From the NCBI GenBank assembly GCA_039881145.1, contig JAYKKI010000006.1, forward strand, positions 9,432,501-9,496,500: a stretch of 64,000 nucleotides of DNA, written 5' to 3'. The position numbers and the translations under genes were made by a program. Every line of letters starts with the position of its first letter. The first letter of the stretch is position 1. The notes under the pieces are model-generated. The model saw only the letters and a program-made list of their open reading frames with translations, did no database searches and was not told the DNA's origin. This document shows, piece after piece, positions 1 through 13,684 of this stretch. This stretch comes from Druceiella hillmani. Lineage: Eukaryota > Arthropoda > Insecta > Lepidoptera > Hepialidae.

Positions 1-1420
1 TTTCAATTTTAAAATTTATAATGTTTTTAAATGCATTAAAATTATAATGATAATTAGTTGGACCAAGTTCAAAGAAACAAAGTACACATAACAGGGAATC
101 ATTTTCAATAGTACGATAGTATGTAACATGGTAATTAAATACTATCGAACAATGTTTATCTATATTTTTACAGTTGCGACAATTAGGATATAAAGCATAT
201 ATGATTGGCGCGTTATCTGACTTATTATATACAATAAAATATGTGCACGACGTTAGCTAATCAGATGCAAGTACGATACCCCTGTTCACCTAAGATTTTA
301 ACGCTGTTAGAATTTATTTAAATACTCGTCCCTGGTTCGTAGGTCCATGAGTCATGAGAACTCCTTTTAATAGTCTCCATCGAAAGCAGGACCTACTAAA
401 ATCCAATACGAAAACGTCAGAAGTTATTGATCCGGAGTAATAAGAGTTTATTGGACTCTTCAAAGTATTTTATACATATTTATAACATTAATTTGATCCA
501 ACTGATTTCATTAACAATTTTATTTTACATTCATATAACAATAAATTTGATCACGGATGGTATTATGAAAATATGTTTTGATTATTACGCATCTCCATAT
601 TTTGTTTTGATTCATATTGATTCAAGCCTCTCCACCTCCCGTAACTTTATCGTTCATCGCGATTTGAAATGTATCACTAAACTGAAATGATTTTAATGGT
701 GATAGTAAACCCGTGACAGGTTGTAAATTTATGACGTAATATTTCGTACATACAAATTAATTTAATTGTAAATGAATTTGAGAATAACAATATGGTAAAA
801 GTATATATACCTTGAACGAATAATCGTTCTGAAAATTTTGTTAGGTGAAGTTTTTCTCTTAATACACTTAGCGTAAACATATAAATAAGTTATGAATTTT
901 AAAATAATAATACAAAGATTGTAACATTTTAGTTGGTTTATCTAATATCCCTTTGGGGTGGGTCACAAGAAATTAAATTTTTGTCTAAACTTTCTAACAG
1001 ACGTATTGTGTTTTCGTTTATCCACATATACACGTAATAACAGATATTTCGAATGCCCGGGTTATCGTAATGAAACTAATTTAATATTTTGTTAGCAGGT
1101 ACCTGATCCCATTGACCCGCACAGTTCCGTTACAATAATTAAGTTTAAAAAAAATTTCTCGATATAGTTCTTACTTCCTCAATAATTCCTTGTTATTTTG
1201 TCATAAATATGCCATTTTAGAGAACACTTTTGTACCAATTAGAGTGATAAATGTATTTTTATACATATAAACTTATAGTTAAACGAATACTGAGCGTTTT
1301 GTTGAATGCATAAAAAGAATGTTAACTTTTAATATTATTTAGTTATGATTATTTATTTGTTGGCAAAACTATTGGAGACAAGTAATTAAATATGTTCTCC
1401 AGAAAATATAATAACAATAC
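1..1420. other. Intron 2 of GrC plus unassigned sequence
   Basis: In GrA and GrB, intron 2 is 1806 and 1224 nt, so most or all of this stretch is probably GrC intron 2. I looked for the exon 3 signature (the LLWCF and ITNKL blocks) and the exon 4 signature (VLAQF) on the minus strand and found neither. Nothing else is recognisable. Confidence 0.4.
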
Positions 1421-2550
1421 CTGATTTAAAGCAAATCGCAGAATCTGATCAATTCCTGTTAATGTGTATAGTAAATTTGCAGCAAGAAGGAAAAAGAGCT
1501 GAAAAAGAAATTATTGAATTACACTTCGTATTATGTTACGATAAATGTACTGATATTGAGAAATTGTAAAGGCGAAAGAATTTTATGTTTTTCGTCTTAT
1601 TTATTTCAGTATATCGACTTTCAACAAACTTCCTTAATCATTTTAGTACAAAAATTGTACGAAATCCTTAATATTATTATCCACTACACTTTATGTCTAT
1701 ATATAAATGTTGTTCCCTCGATCATTATTTCATTTTTCCTTTTATTTTTTAAATTAGCAAAATAACTTTGTAGAAAATTATTTTTTGAAAAAAATACCTG
1801 GACACTGAATGCTGAAGTTAATTCACTGCAAACTTCCAATAACTTGTAGGAAGCTTCAGACATGTCAGCAATTACACTATCATTTTCCACAGCGTGATTA
1901 GGTACATCGAGCACGAAATTATTGACCATATGAAGGCATATAATATTATCTTCATCCGTTTCATTCTTCTTGGCTAGTGTTTTTAATTTATCGGTCAAAA
2001 CAGAAAATCTAATGCTGATAACTCTGAGTAGTTGTATGAAAATATATATTTCAACGTTTATTGCATACAGAATAAGAATATTATAAATTCTCTCAATGAC
2101 TGTGCGTCCCGAAGGTAGGAAGAAGTGTTCCACAACCTGCATGGTGCTGTGAAATACCAAAGCGAGTATCACAATAACAAAATTAATTCTTTTCATGTTT
2201 ACATAGCCTTCCGGTCTGTTGACGAGTCCCAGTTTCATATCGACTTCATACATCTTTGTGTACATTTTAGTAAACAATTTTTGAGATATAAAATTAATCC
2301 AAATTATTGAAATTAATATCATTAATAACGTCGCGCAATCCCTTCCAGTAAGTACGATGTCGATATTGCTACCGCGTAAGTAACAATAATACATTTGGGC
2401 GAGAACGAATAGAGCGACACATGTCTTGTAATAAGGTTCATATTTATTCAGCGGTAAAAGACAATCTCTTTTTACAAAGCAAAACGCCTGCGTGATTGTC
2501 AAAGGTTTAAGGCTATTTTTTATCGAATGTTCCACTTCGACATTTGCCAT
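1421..2550 (-). CDS. Gustatory receptor GrC, partial (exons 1-2; 3' end off window)
   Basis: Insect gustatory receptor of the 7tm_7 family, expected to be a ligand-gated cation channel subunit in the membrane of chemosensory neurons; the ligand cannot be predicted. Exon 1 is complement 1798-2550 (251 codons, MANVEVEHS start) and ends at CAG/gtattt. Exon 2 is complement 1421-1498 (26 codons, from LFFLLAANLL to FALNQ), preceded by tttctttttcag and followed by gtattg. Both are phase 0 and match exons 1-2 of the paralogues at 14.7-21.5 kb and 44.6-48.7 kb; exon 1 is four codons shorter, mainly around TM1. Hydrophobic segments corresponding to TM1-4 lie in exon 1, and TM5 spans the exon 1/2 junction. 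No stop or frameshift is visible. Exons 3 and 4 were not found between 1 and 1420, so they presumably lie to the left of the window. Family call is firm; intactness of the whole gene cannot be judged. Confidence 0.88.
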
Positions 2551-2640
2551 TGTTGTTGTCTAATGTTCTACTGACTCCGCGTTACTGAAGTACTGTCATA
2601 TTTTCATTTGACTTATCATAATGGACGTTTACATCAAGGA
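2551..2640 (-). promoter_or_regulatory. Putative core promoter / short 5' UTR of GrC
   Basis: About 20 nt upstream of the GrC ATG the coding strand reads GAGTCAGTAG (TCAGT at complement 2570-2574). The same element sits at a similar distance from the ATG of GrB and GrE, and as TCAGA in GrA. TCAGT is the arthropod initiator (Inr) consensus, so transcription probably starts here with a very short leader. Sequence similarity to the other paralogues' flanks can be followed to about position 2810. Confidence 0.45.
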
Positions 2641-2819
2641 CGTACTTATAACTAAAAGACAGCATTCATATATATTTTCTAACCCTATTTTTGTAGTAAC
2701 AATATTTATCTAGTTTCGCTTTTGGGGTCAGTATGACCCGAACTAATGGAAGGATTGAATGAAAACAAAAGTAGTTGTTTATTTGCGAAAAGAGAATCTA
2801 TTACAAAAATAATTTATAA

Positions 2820-5250
2820 AAGTACTTAATCAAGTAAAGTTTTTACATTTACAACTAAAAAATTAATACTTTATCGTTGGATATATAAGATGAAAAGGTA
2901 CATAAGATGAAAATAAATATATTACTTTGGTCTTACATGCGTGTATGTCGATGGCGGCTTACTTATATCAATTTTATTGCCGTTATCCGGGGAGCGATAT
3001 TTAAAACGAACTAGATTCTCAGTCCTGCCTGAAACCATTTTCCTAATTTCATGTTCTTGAAAAATCTAAAATGTTTGGACTATAAACTTAATCTCTTTCA
3101 TTCTTTGAAAACTTCTTAATCCAGCTGTGCACACCAGTATGGCATTGCACACAGCAGCAACTTTGAATTTTTAATCCGGTTACCTTCAATACTTGTCATG
3201 TAGACAGATTCATTTAAAGTTTCCAAATGGAATATGAAAAGGAAGGAACTTTCTATTTAATAGATTCAATTAAGAATAAGCTAAGTAATAGGATCATTTT
3301 TTTAATTTTGAAGCTACATGACCGTCCTGATGGCAATTCTTTTGCAATAATTTCCATTTTATGTTTGATTATTTCGAATGTCTTATTAAAGTATTAGATT
3401 GTTATGTATTCTGATTTATTGACTTTGGACGTATCACCTGTATGATTTCCGAACTCTGATTTTTTTCATATTCATCATAAATCTCTATCTCTTCGAGAAC
3501 ACCAATTTTAGTACCTAAAATTTGCCCTAACCAATAGTAACTTTAGTTATTTCACAAAAACATAATTTTAAACCGTTAAATATAATACGCGACGGGATTA
3601 ACAATAATATTACCGACAGAACAAAAAAAATAGTGTTTACAATTAAATGAAACTACGTGACGTAGTATTATTTCTACTTTCTTTAATTTCTTTACCACGA
3701 CCTAGGTTTCGTTGTATTACAACATCTTCAGGTGGGATAGTACCAAAGAATTTTTTTATTAGGTTGACATCGACATCGTGTAATGAAAGCTGGTCGATCA
3801 GAATTATGTTAAGGCCGGAAAAAGTTGTTTTTTATATTTGCGTATATAATTTCTAGAATAGTAGCGTAAAAAATAATAAATTTAAATTTACTTACCACTG
3901 AACAAAAATAATTGGAAGTCATTATAACGCTATGAATACATGTCATATTTTAAAATAATAATAATTTGATACCGTGTATTATAAGACAGGTTTATGTGAA
4001 AATTTTCAAGTTTATTCTCATAAGAAAATATTTATTATTATGATAATATATATAATTAGAAGTTTTCAAATTAAAATTATAAAATTTATTTATTAAAAGC
4101 TTTGTAAAGTTTTACGTAAAATTTGAAGGTAAAAGTTTTAGACCAATGTAAAATTTTTGCGGCAATATCACCAAGATTTAAAATAATAAACTCCATGTCA
4201 TTGAGTAGGTGTTAAGCGAAATAAGTTGTAATTGATCATTTACTATTGTTATCCATTTATTGGCAGGTGATGTCATGGTGTGTATAGTACTTTTAGATTT
4301 GATCGGAGGCCTCTCTCGTGTGAAAAAGTTAAAAATAGTTTCTAGTTTAAAAATATGACTTGAGATGAACAGAATCGAAGGAATAGTTTAAAAGGAAGGA
4401 ATTTGCGCCTTACACTAGGAACCTTTGGCTGAAATGTTATTTTCACGCACCTACTTGTATTCAGGTTCAAATTACAAGTGGGTTGAAATTAACGAAAAAT
4501 ATTACAATTTGTCACAATCAATCTTCAATTAACTTGTTTATTAATATTACCGTTTTTGTTCGTCTCATAGAAAAACTCCTCAAAATAAATACCAGCAAAA
4601 TTAAATTCCACCTTAATGGCGTTTTAATTCCGGGTGTAAAATTGTAAGTACTTTAGTATGAAGTTCATTGTAAAAACAGTGCTTCATTTTCCTGCCTAAT
4701 ACGTACTAAAAGGTCCGATAATCTCTCCTAGTATGAAGATGTATGTCTACATTTGCGTCAAGAAAGTTTTAGAAGACACAGAAAGTTGTTATATCAAAAA
4801 TACTAAATAAAAAGAAAATAAATTGTTTGTTTACTTTTATTTAATACAATACATTTGATCGCACTTTCGCATGAGATGAAATATTGCCTTTTTAAAATGG
4901 TCTTTAACATCTTGTTTCTTACTTTTTCATATACATAACTTGGTATATATTATAAGAAATTTAAAAATGTGAAAATTTACAATTTATATGTATATAAATA
5001 TACTTTATTTTTTTTTTATGCGATAGTTTGTATATATCTGTGCTAAACATATATCCAAACTATCCTTTGTTTATTTGCATTTCAATTTTTTTTTTATTTA
5101 TAGCTCAAACATACCTTTGAAAACAAGAGTTTTCGATCATATCCTTAAAAATGAGTATATTGGTTTTAAAAATAAATATAACTCCAATTACTTTTTGATT
5201 TAATTTTAAAATTAATATAGTTTAATTTTTTGGAAGCTTTTTTGGAAGCA
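2820..5250. other. Intergenic, no gene recognised
   Basis: AT-rich sequence. Apart from the single MITE arm near 3.64-3.74 kb I see no coding similarity, RNA gene or ordered repeat. The short open frame at 3647-3856 lies inside the MITE arm. Confidence 0.5.
3636..3740 (+). repeat. Foldback MITE, single left arm (copy 1)
   Basis: Starts with TTTACAATTAAATG and runs through the blocks ACTACGTGACGTAGT, TTCTACTTTCTTTAATTTC and CATCTTCAGGTGGGATA. The same arm forms both halves of the full element at 43251-43501. The right arm is missing here, so this is a truncated or solo-arm copy. Confidence 0.75.
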
Positions 5251-5259
5251 TATTTGGAA

Positions 5260-6509
5260 ATGATGTCCTTGCCTGCTCTTCTGTGTACCACGTACAAAAT
5301 ACTTTTCAATAGACTTTCATCCCATGCCAAAAACATCATTGGTGATTACTAGTACGAATTAAGAAGATATAGATCTACAACTGAGGAAATTTTAACCTCC
5401 GGAAAATCTAAGAAAAACAAGAGCATTCCAAATTAATACTTATGATCTCTTTATCGATATCTAAACGGCCTCTGAGTGTATCGATACAGAATACCTAACC
5501 GAGGCTCTGAATGAATTCAACATTCCTGATAAACTGGTTAAATTGATTAGCCTCACTCTAACTGAAACGATAATGAGAGTTAAAATTCAAGTAAGTCTCT
5601 CTGAACCAGTCGAAATAGCAAACGGTGTTAGACAGGGCGATGCATTAGCGTGTCTTCTTTTCAACATTGCTCTTCAGAAGATTGTTAAAGATTCAAAAAT
5701 CAACAAAAGAGGCACAATCTGTTCTTAATCTGTACAAATTATTGCATGAGCGGATGACATTGACATTATTGTTAGAACTCAAAAGTACCTCAAACAGGCA
5801 TTTCTAATACTGGAAAGAGAGGACAAAAAATGTACCTCTCAATAAACTAGACCAAAACCAAATACATTCAATTTGTGATCAACTCTGACTCAGTCACGCA
5901 TTTTAAATTTGGTGATTACAAACTTGAAAGGACGAATTCCTTCATCTAACTTTGATCTGAAATCAACACCAGCAACAATTTGGCTCCCGAACTGAGGGGT
6001 AGTTCGTAACTACTGCAGCCTACAGATGCTTTCATGGACTAAGAAGATTACTGAAATCCAATAATATTAGAAGAAACACTAAACTACTGTTATATAAAAG
6101 CTTAATCAGATCAGCATTTACAATGCATCTGCAACGTGGACATTGTCCCAAACTGGTGAAAAAACCTTTGCAATTTTCAAACTACAAATCCTCAGATCCA
6201 TCTTTGGTGGGTTCTTAAACAATGAGTTTTGGAGAAGGAAAACTAAAGTTAAACTTTACTACTTATTTGAAGAACCAGATACAATCAAATTTATAAAAAC
6301 TCAACGTATGAAGTGGCCCGGCAAAGTAATTAGAATGAAAGAAGACAGAACGGCAAAAACAAATTTTCTGGCCAAATCAACTGAATCGAGAGGAAGAGGA
6401 AGACCCAAATTAAGATGGGCGGCCTGCAAAGTGTTTTCGACGCTCTCAACATAACAAACTGGGAAACAGTAGCATCCAGAAGGCACCACTGAAGATGATG
6501 ATGATAGGT
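5260..6509 (+). pseudogene. RTE-like non-LTR retrotransposon, decayed 3' half (reverse transcriptase)
   Basis: A run of fragments in RT order is readable on the plus strand. LCTTYKILFNRLS and YRSTTEEIL (fingers) lie near 5.26-5.40 kb. ALNEFNIPDKLVKLI and NGVRQGDALACLLF follow at 5.50-5.67 kb. ADDIDII (palm) is near 5.75 kb, and the C-terminal FIKTQRMKWPGKVIRM and RGRGRPKLRW lie near 6.29-6.42 kb. The palm YADD box has its tyrosine replaced by TGA (5747-5749), and further stops and frameshifts occur, so it is inactive. A (GAT)n-like tail near 6493-6508 suggests the true 3' end. The endonuclease is absent, a typical 5'-truncated LINE. Assignment to the RTE clade rests on the recalled C-terminal signature; LINE identity is secure. 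Confidence 0.85.
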
Positions 6510-6519
6510 TACTTTTTCA

Positions 6520-9500
6520 TTAAATACCTATATTTTACTTTTATCAGAAATGTGAAAGCGTTCAAATCTGGGTAGAACTCATACCGACAAATTTTATAAC
6601 ATTATAATATATTATTGCAAAGCTTAGTGAGCTGGAATTCTATAAATGTATATTTATAAAATCGAAAAAGAGTGAAATCGGAAAATGAAAACAGTTCGAT
6701 ATGCAATAATTTCACATTATAAATTATTTGCGCATTTCTTATTTACCAATAGCAAAAATTATTAGTGCTTTCTTTGCACCGAATTTCGAGTTTCCAGGCG
6801 AACTTACCTTTAGTAGATTTAATGAGCGTGTCAGTATAAAAGGATATGTCTGTACTAAAGTACGTATTTGGAAGGCCGCATATTCCTATTGCTTTGAGTT
6901 AGAAGCTTGATATTTTACAGGACTACGGAGCCTTAAATTTAAACATATGAAACTAGCTTTTATGAGATAACTCGGGCCGCATCAGGGAAAAAGGGTTTTG
7001 ACAAATAGACCAACAAACAGATGGAGGGGAAATGATTCTATGTCCCTTTTTCCATTTTTAGATTCCAAACCCAAAAAGCATGAAGTTATCTCTTTTTAAA
7101 GTTATCTCTATCGTTATCTCTATTTAAGAAAATATATTTCTAGTCATTTAACGGATATGGTCAGTGGTTATGTGGCATAAGTACAAATATATCCTAATAA
7201 ATTAAAATATTTTCCTAATAAAATATATTTGATTATGAAAAAAATTAATTTTTAGCAATTTTAATCAAATGCCCACTACTAGAGCTACATTTTTAGGTAA
7301 TTTTTTATAAAAATAATACATATTAATAAAATTCACGTAAAATCAAATCACTCCCACGCTCGGGTGAACTCACTCTAATGTTTATAATAAAGTTGTATAT
7401 TTTCTCTTCAGACAAATATCTATTATGTAACGTAATATGTGTGTAATTGCATAACTTTTATAAACTAGTTGAGCGTATTGGTATTAATTTATATATCATA
7501 TTTATAGCAATATTAATATTTAAAATAATTTTTTTCAATTTTATTTTTTAATTTACATAATTTTAATTTACATTCTATTACGCAAATTTATAAAATCACA
7601 GCTCTACCACCTTTGCCTTTTAATAACAATAAGTAGACAATTAATGAAATTCAGTAACATTAAACATATGACGGTGACTTAGTACAACAAGTTTATTCTC
7701 ACTGATTACAAACACGTCAAATTCTGATACAAACCCCATCAGTCGGATGATCCAATAAATACCATGAAAAAGTGGAGAATTTTGATTTAATTCGGTTCTG
7801 GAAACGGTATAAAGAAATAAGATAACTACACGGGCGTGTATAGTTAATAGGGATGAAGAGAGAAAGTTCTTTCTTCATGCCAATTCATTGACGGGGTGCC
7901 GTTCGATTAAACCTTTTCACATTTTCGAATGCCATATTATTGGAGCTCGGCCGATTCCGACACGCGTGCAAAGTGCCTTTCCTCAACCGTTGTCAAATTT
8001 TACGTGACAGATTGATTAAATATATTATTTTTGGAAGTGAAACTTCTTTAGCAACGCAATCTGTCATGTTAAAAATAAATGGGTTTGATGACTTAATCGC
8101 CTCTAATTCAATCTTACCCCTCCGCAATTACTCAAACGTCGAGAGTGAAACAAGCATCAATATAGGTAAAACCTGTTTATTATTCAGATCTTTGATGAAA
8201 CGTGTCATTTGAAAAAAATGATTAATTTGTTAATGTGAATTTTCTATGAGCACAGTTTGTTTCAAGATGATTTTTGTTAGGTTTAACTTCTAATTTATTT
8301 TGTAGTTGCTGATAATTAATTCCTCCCATAATCATCCCTTTTTTATACTAAGCGATCAATAGTATTTCTGGTACCACGACACTTTCCAACTATTGTAATA
8401 AGTAAATTAACTATACTGCATGAGTATGCTATTAGCTATGGTAAATTCTGCATGGAAATTATTCATGTCGACGTGCTTTCTATAAAAATTTATAAAAATA
8501 ACTAATTGAATTTGTCTTAAGGTCACTTATAGAAAAACGCTATAACTCCAAGTAAAGAAAAAAAAATTAAGAAGGCGTGACGGGTTCAAAATGATAGTAA
8601 TAACTGAAACTGAATCAGGGTCACTTCTCTACGTTTTATTCCATTTAATTTAAATTAGAATAAAAAAAATATTTGTATTATATAATATGTTATACCCGGC
8701 CTTTAATTTTGTGAAAAGTGTACGTATTATTAAATTGCAAACACACTACCGAATATAAAACACAGGTCAAAAGCTACACTAAAACAAGTTTTATCCAAGT
8801 AAGAGGGAAATTAACGTTGACGGTAGAGTGCTCATTTAAACGTGTCGTAAATGAATTTATACGATTGTTCGTTGATATTCAACTAGTGCAATCGATTAAT
8901 GCGGAACTACGTGAGGTGAATTGCAGCAGCTGTATCTATGTTTAGATACGGCACATATTTATCAAATTAAGGTATCAGACGCAGGATAAACAATAAAAGA
9001 CTCTTCATACACAATAGGACACTTGCTTAATAAACCTATTGCCTATAATACATACATTTATAATGTGACCGATTTTTGTCAAAAACCTAATATAACTTTT
9101 ATTTTATTTTTTAATATAACAAATTACAATTTATATACACCTAAATTTAGGACATATCTTCAAATCTATCTTAAAAAATAGGTTTACGGATAATTTAATC
9201 ATAAATAGTGCTTTAAAATGGAAATGGGAAATTAATAGCGAAAAAATAAATTTTGATTGGGCTATTAATTAATTTACCTCGTGTTTTTGAGAGAAACAGG
9301 TTATGTCATGACAGGTCGAGTTATTATATTATTATGTCATAACATAAGAAATTTTATTAAATATAAAAAATATGTTGTGAACACCATTTCAGAAATTTAG
9401 AGATTACGACGAAGGAGATCAACTACGATATAATCGTATATGATCTACGACAAAGGGAATCTACTAAGTTAATACTTATGTTGTATTGAATCTGAAAAAA

Positions 9501-10480
9501 ACTAATAATAATATATTTATTACCTTAGTTTCTTCTTAATCTTTGCTTCTGTCCACATTTGTTTTTTTTATAAATATATTTTGTTTTTTTTAAAACTACA
9601 TTTGTTTTGTTTAGAAATAAGTTGACTATTTCAGAAAGAGATTTCTCAAAAAAAATCTTTAGGATATCTGAAGCTGATTATCCTCTAAACATTATCAACA
9701 TAGAGATGTGAATAATTTGAAAAATAAAAAAGTGGAACTAGATATTCATCTAATTAGTATGTATACTGGAAAAAGAGTCACTTCATTATCACAATAAGGA
9801 AAATGTTACCTAAATCCATAATAAACGGTAATGTACTATGAACGAGCACAAAACATTGGCTCTAGATATTTTGAAGCAGCAATCGATTGTTGTTTCATTA
9901 TGAGGCGACATGAAAAAACCTGTTAAAATAATCGCATAGCATTAAGAAATTATAATCACTAATTTTGAATTTTTTGTTTATAATATTCTTTCAAATTTAG
10001 GTCTGAGATTCTTGCTTCTTGATTTTACTTTGGCTCAACAAATGTTATTTCTATTAGTAATATTTTATTTATATCATATGAATTTTTCTTGTAGAAGAAG
10101 AGTTTATCTTGAACGTAATTACAGTAGAAGAGGATCTCATATAAAAGTAACACACACACGCACTCATATTTTTTAGAATTCCGTAACTCAGAAGAAAAAA
10201 AGAATGAATTCTTGGAATATACCTCATGAATCGGGCTGCCAGCTTGCATTTCACAGCCATATTTTTCTCAGAAACCGTTTGACATAGAAGTTTGAATTTT
10301 ACACAGCGGTAAACACTATTCATTTCCATATAAATATGTGTATGTCAGTAGCTAACTCTACCTATTTTTTCATATGGGAATGTTTGATGGGATAAATTAA
10401 ATCTACTGAAAGAGCGGTCCACAAAAATTCCAAAACTTTATTTTAAAATAATGAAAAAGACTCTATATTTTTTTGTTAAA
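6520..10480. other. Intergenic, no gene recognised
   Basis: Several open frames of 60-90 codons occur (for example 7940-8212 and 8718-8945, plus strand) without any family motif. The 7840-8210 stretch is somewhat richer in GC than its surroundings. I cannot support a gene here. Confidence 0.45.
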
Positions 10481-10489
10481 ATATCTATC

Positions 10490-10690
10490 CAAAATATGTT
10501 GCCATCCTATCTCCACAAAAGGAAATTTCCTAAAATTTGTTGAAAAATTACAGTGATGATATTGAATATAAGTATAAATAACACTACATCACGTAGTTTC
10601 ATTTAGTTGTATACAATGATGACTTCAAATTTCATAGCGTTTGAGACTTTCGAGGTATTTTTCGCCCATGAAAAATATACTAGGCCTGGT
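10490..10690. repeat. Dispersed repeat X, copy 1, with nested MITE arm
   Basis: Shares CCTAAAATTTGTTGAAAAATTAC, the block around TTTCATAGCGTTTGAGA and the CCTGGTGAA end with 13685-13825. The similarity is interrupted by a MITE arm at about 10574-10611, which is absent from the other copy. Origin unknown. Confidence 0.5.
10574..10611 (-). repeat. Foldback MITE, terminal fragment (copy 2)
   Basis: Reads ACTACATCACGTAGT then TTCATTTAGTTGTA, the outer end of the foldback MITE in reverse orientation. It interrupts dispersed repeat X. Confidence 0.65.
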
Positions 10691-10699
10691 GAAAGACAA

Positions 10700-13680
10700 T
10701 CTCTACATATAAAAAAACTGTAAACTGTGTATCTGAAACTCTACATTGAAAATATTAGCAAAAGATTAGAGGATGAAGGAAGTGACAGAATGGATTTTTC
10801 TTTATTTGTGTGTTTGTTTTTGCATGTATCACTAAAAACTTAAAACCCAATTCGGGTGATGGTTTTAAGTTCCATTGGAGATAAAGTAATATTTGGTTTT
10901 TATTTTATCACAATTAATTCACTCAATCAGAAGTTAAATGAATTTTTAATTTCTTTACATTGCATTGCTACTCGTATGACGATAAGAGAGTGCATACTCA
11001 TTCTATGGTTTGTAATTACGTAATTTTTTTGTTTTTACCCTTGGATATAGATTGGCGAAATAGATGTGACCAAGAATGGACTGTGAAATGGTGTAGGGTA
11101 TGGCATGTGCTTAAATAAGTAATCTGATTGCCTGCAGACACATGTGAGCAGACGTCGTTGTCCTTGCGCATAGTTTATAGCATAGTTCCCATATAATCTT
11201 AGTAAGCTTTCCTTAATTTGTTTAAAATTTATATCTGCTGTCAATATTTGTAGGAATCCCGCAATCTTCATGCTCAAATCTCTGGTCATTTTACTTCTAG
11301 CCTTCAGTACTGGAAAGTTTTGTTTCAGCGAAACTGACTACTGAAAAAATACTAGTATTCATTGAGGAATCATTATCTTCATTTTCTTCACTTTATTTTA
11401 GCATTCGTATTATACAAATTTATTTAATATTGACAAACCTATTATTTTCCCTCTATTTTTTTGGATTTTATTCTTTAACGTGGTTAAATTTTCTTAACTT
11501 TCTTCTGTATGTCATCACAGTGCCTCTTTGTAAATTTATGCGAGTATTTTTATCACTTGATCTTTTCGTATAGAATATATTTTATCACAATCGAAAGAGA
11601 AGATATGGAAATTTCACGCTTCTATGCAAATTGTACTTACCTAAGAAAGTTTTCTTTTATTAATAGGTAGCATTACGTGTATTAATTTTACAATTAACAA
11701 TATTTTCTGAAGAGAGCGACGCCAGTCAAAAAATAAATTCTTCTATTTCGCACAAATGTCATCGAAAATTATTTGATACCATTTAATAGAAATTCCGTTA
11801 TCATTTAATAGAAAATTTCCTTATAAAAGTTTTACTGAAAATAAAAAACAAAAATGCTTGAACTCTGCAGCAATTTCTTATAAACGCATTCTTCTATAAT
11901 TATATCCATACTGGTTTTTCATAGAAGTTAACCAACAAATTATGAGAAGTCATATTGATGACTTCTCATAATTTGTTGGCTACAGATTTGGAAATAATAA
12001 AAACAGATGTTTCAAACGAAGTTTAAGTAAGAGGTAACTGCATAAATTATTAAACTTATATAAGCACGGGACTTGTAAATTTTGTTTTTATCCAAATTAT
12101 GAGGGCTGGATTATCAGACAAGCATATAAAATTGAATATCGTTTATGCATACATACCATAAACATTTTGATGGTATATTTTTCGAAAATTCGTACTTTTA
12201 GATATGTATATTCAAATACAAAACTAAATATATGAAAAAATTCCGTTTTATAATTAAAAACATAATCGAATTTTAATTAGTAAAATATGAGTGTATAATT
12301 TCTAATTGTACGAGTGTAAAATGCAAAAAAAATAATCGAAAAAGGATTCATAAAATACGAAGAAACAAGACATTTATTTCGTTCCTATAATTGTGATACA
12401 CACTTACTGGTACAAGATACAATTATCACAATTGTCGAATACATCTTAAGCAATGAACCAACCAAATATTCACACTTAATAATATTTAACGATTATATCT
12501 TCATATAAGCGAACGATGCTAAACTATGTGTGCCATCTTCGTCGTTGCGATTTCACCATAAGAAAATGCCAAATAAACATATTGATATCTCACTCTAAAG
12601 ATACGCAGAAATGTTACGCGGAGAGGCCATCTAACGGTTACACTTTTTTTACGCTCTGAACTTCGTACGCTTTGAATTTCTGATAGTACTCCTCATAAAA
12701 CTTGATACCCGGCGCTATATTTGAAAATTTATTCTTAAGGAATAAACTCCAAAAAGTAAAGATCTTATTAAAAACCAATCAGTTTTCACGATATTATATA
12801 TCTCGTATCAACTAGAGTCCGATCATTTAATGGTTTGACGTTTTTTTATTTTATGTTTGGACACAGCAAACAGTCATTTGGTGAAAGATGAAACAGTATT
12901 TACAAAGAATATTGTTTTTACTGAAGTTTTGGTTTGTTAAATATATTTCATAACAATTTATTTCTTTCAGATAAAATTATTATTAATCTTTATTTATTTG
13001 TGTTATAATGTTTAAAAGTTTAATTATTTTCTTTTATGTATTTTTGTGTGTTTACTAAATTTCGTCATTAATCCCTTTCTCACGTTTTGTCAAGGTAAAA
13101 GTCAAGAATTTTGACAGAAACAAAATCCATTTAATTACGTGAAAAATTAGATGAATTTTATTACAATATAGACAAAATTGGTCGAATTTCGACCACAAAT
13201 GATCACGTCCATTATACAAATCTGTGTTCGATTATAAGTTATGATGCATGTATAATCGAGTCTATATTTCATGAGGGTTTGTCGAAACAAAAATTATTTT
13301 TAACGGAAGCAGAGTTAGCAAGTAGATATAGTTAGTACTTCAAAGTCTTTTCTAAGAAAGTGCATTAGTCACTAGATTTTGAGGTGAACTGTTTTGATGT
13401 CCATGGAAAATTGCTTCGAAAAAAAATGTAGAAGTTTCGAAAAGGAAACAAAAATCCATATTATCACCCGTACGTTGTTTTCATTTTTAAAATAAAAACA
13501 AGAAATTCAAATAAAGTTATGTAAATCAAATATTTTAAAATTGTCTCACAGGGACTATTGTGTGTGAAATTATGAATAGCTTCGAAATATTTACTTGCAG
13601 GTATCGGTTTGGTATTTGTTATCTTTTGTTAAGTTATTTCGCATCGTCAAAAAAAAGATTTCCCCTCTATTTTAATTATT
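10700..13680. other. Intergenic, no gene recognised
   Basis: AT-rich sequence with one conspicuous hairpin at 11932-11979. No coding similarity seen. Confidence 0.45.
11932..11979. repeat. Perfect 22-bp inverted repeat, 4-nt loop
   Basis: Left arm 11932-11953 (CCAACAAATTATG...) is an exact reverse complement of 11958-11979, with loop 11954-11957. It could be a small foldback element, a palindromic insertion scar or a transcribed hairpin. Confidence 0.85.
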
Positions 13681-13684
13681 ATAA

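Noticed and set aside
1514..1765. Plus-strand 83-codon frame overlapping GrC
   Set aside because: It lies in the first intron of GrC, antisense, with no motif.
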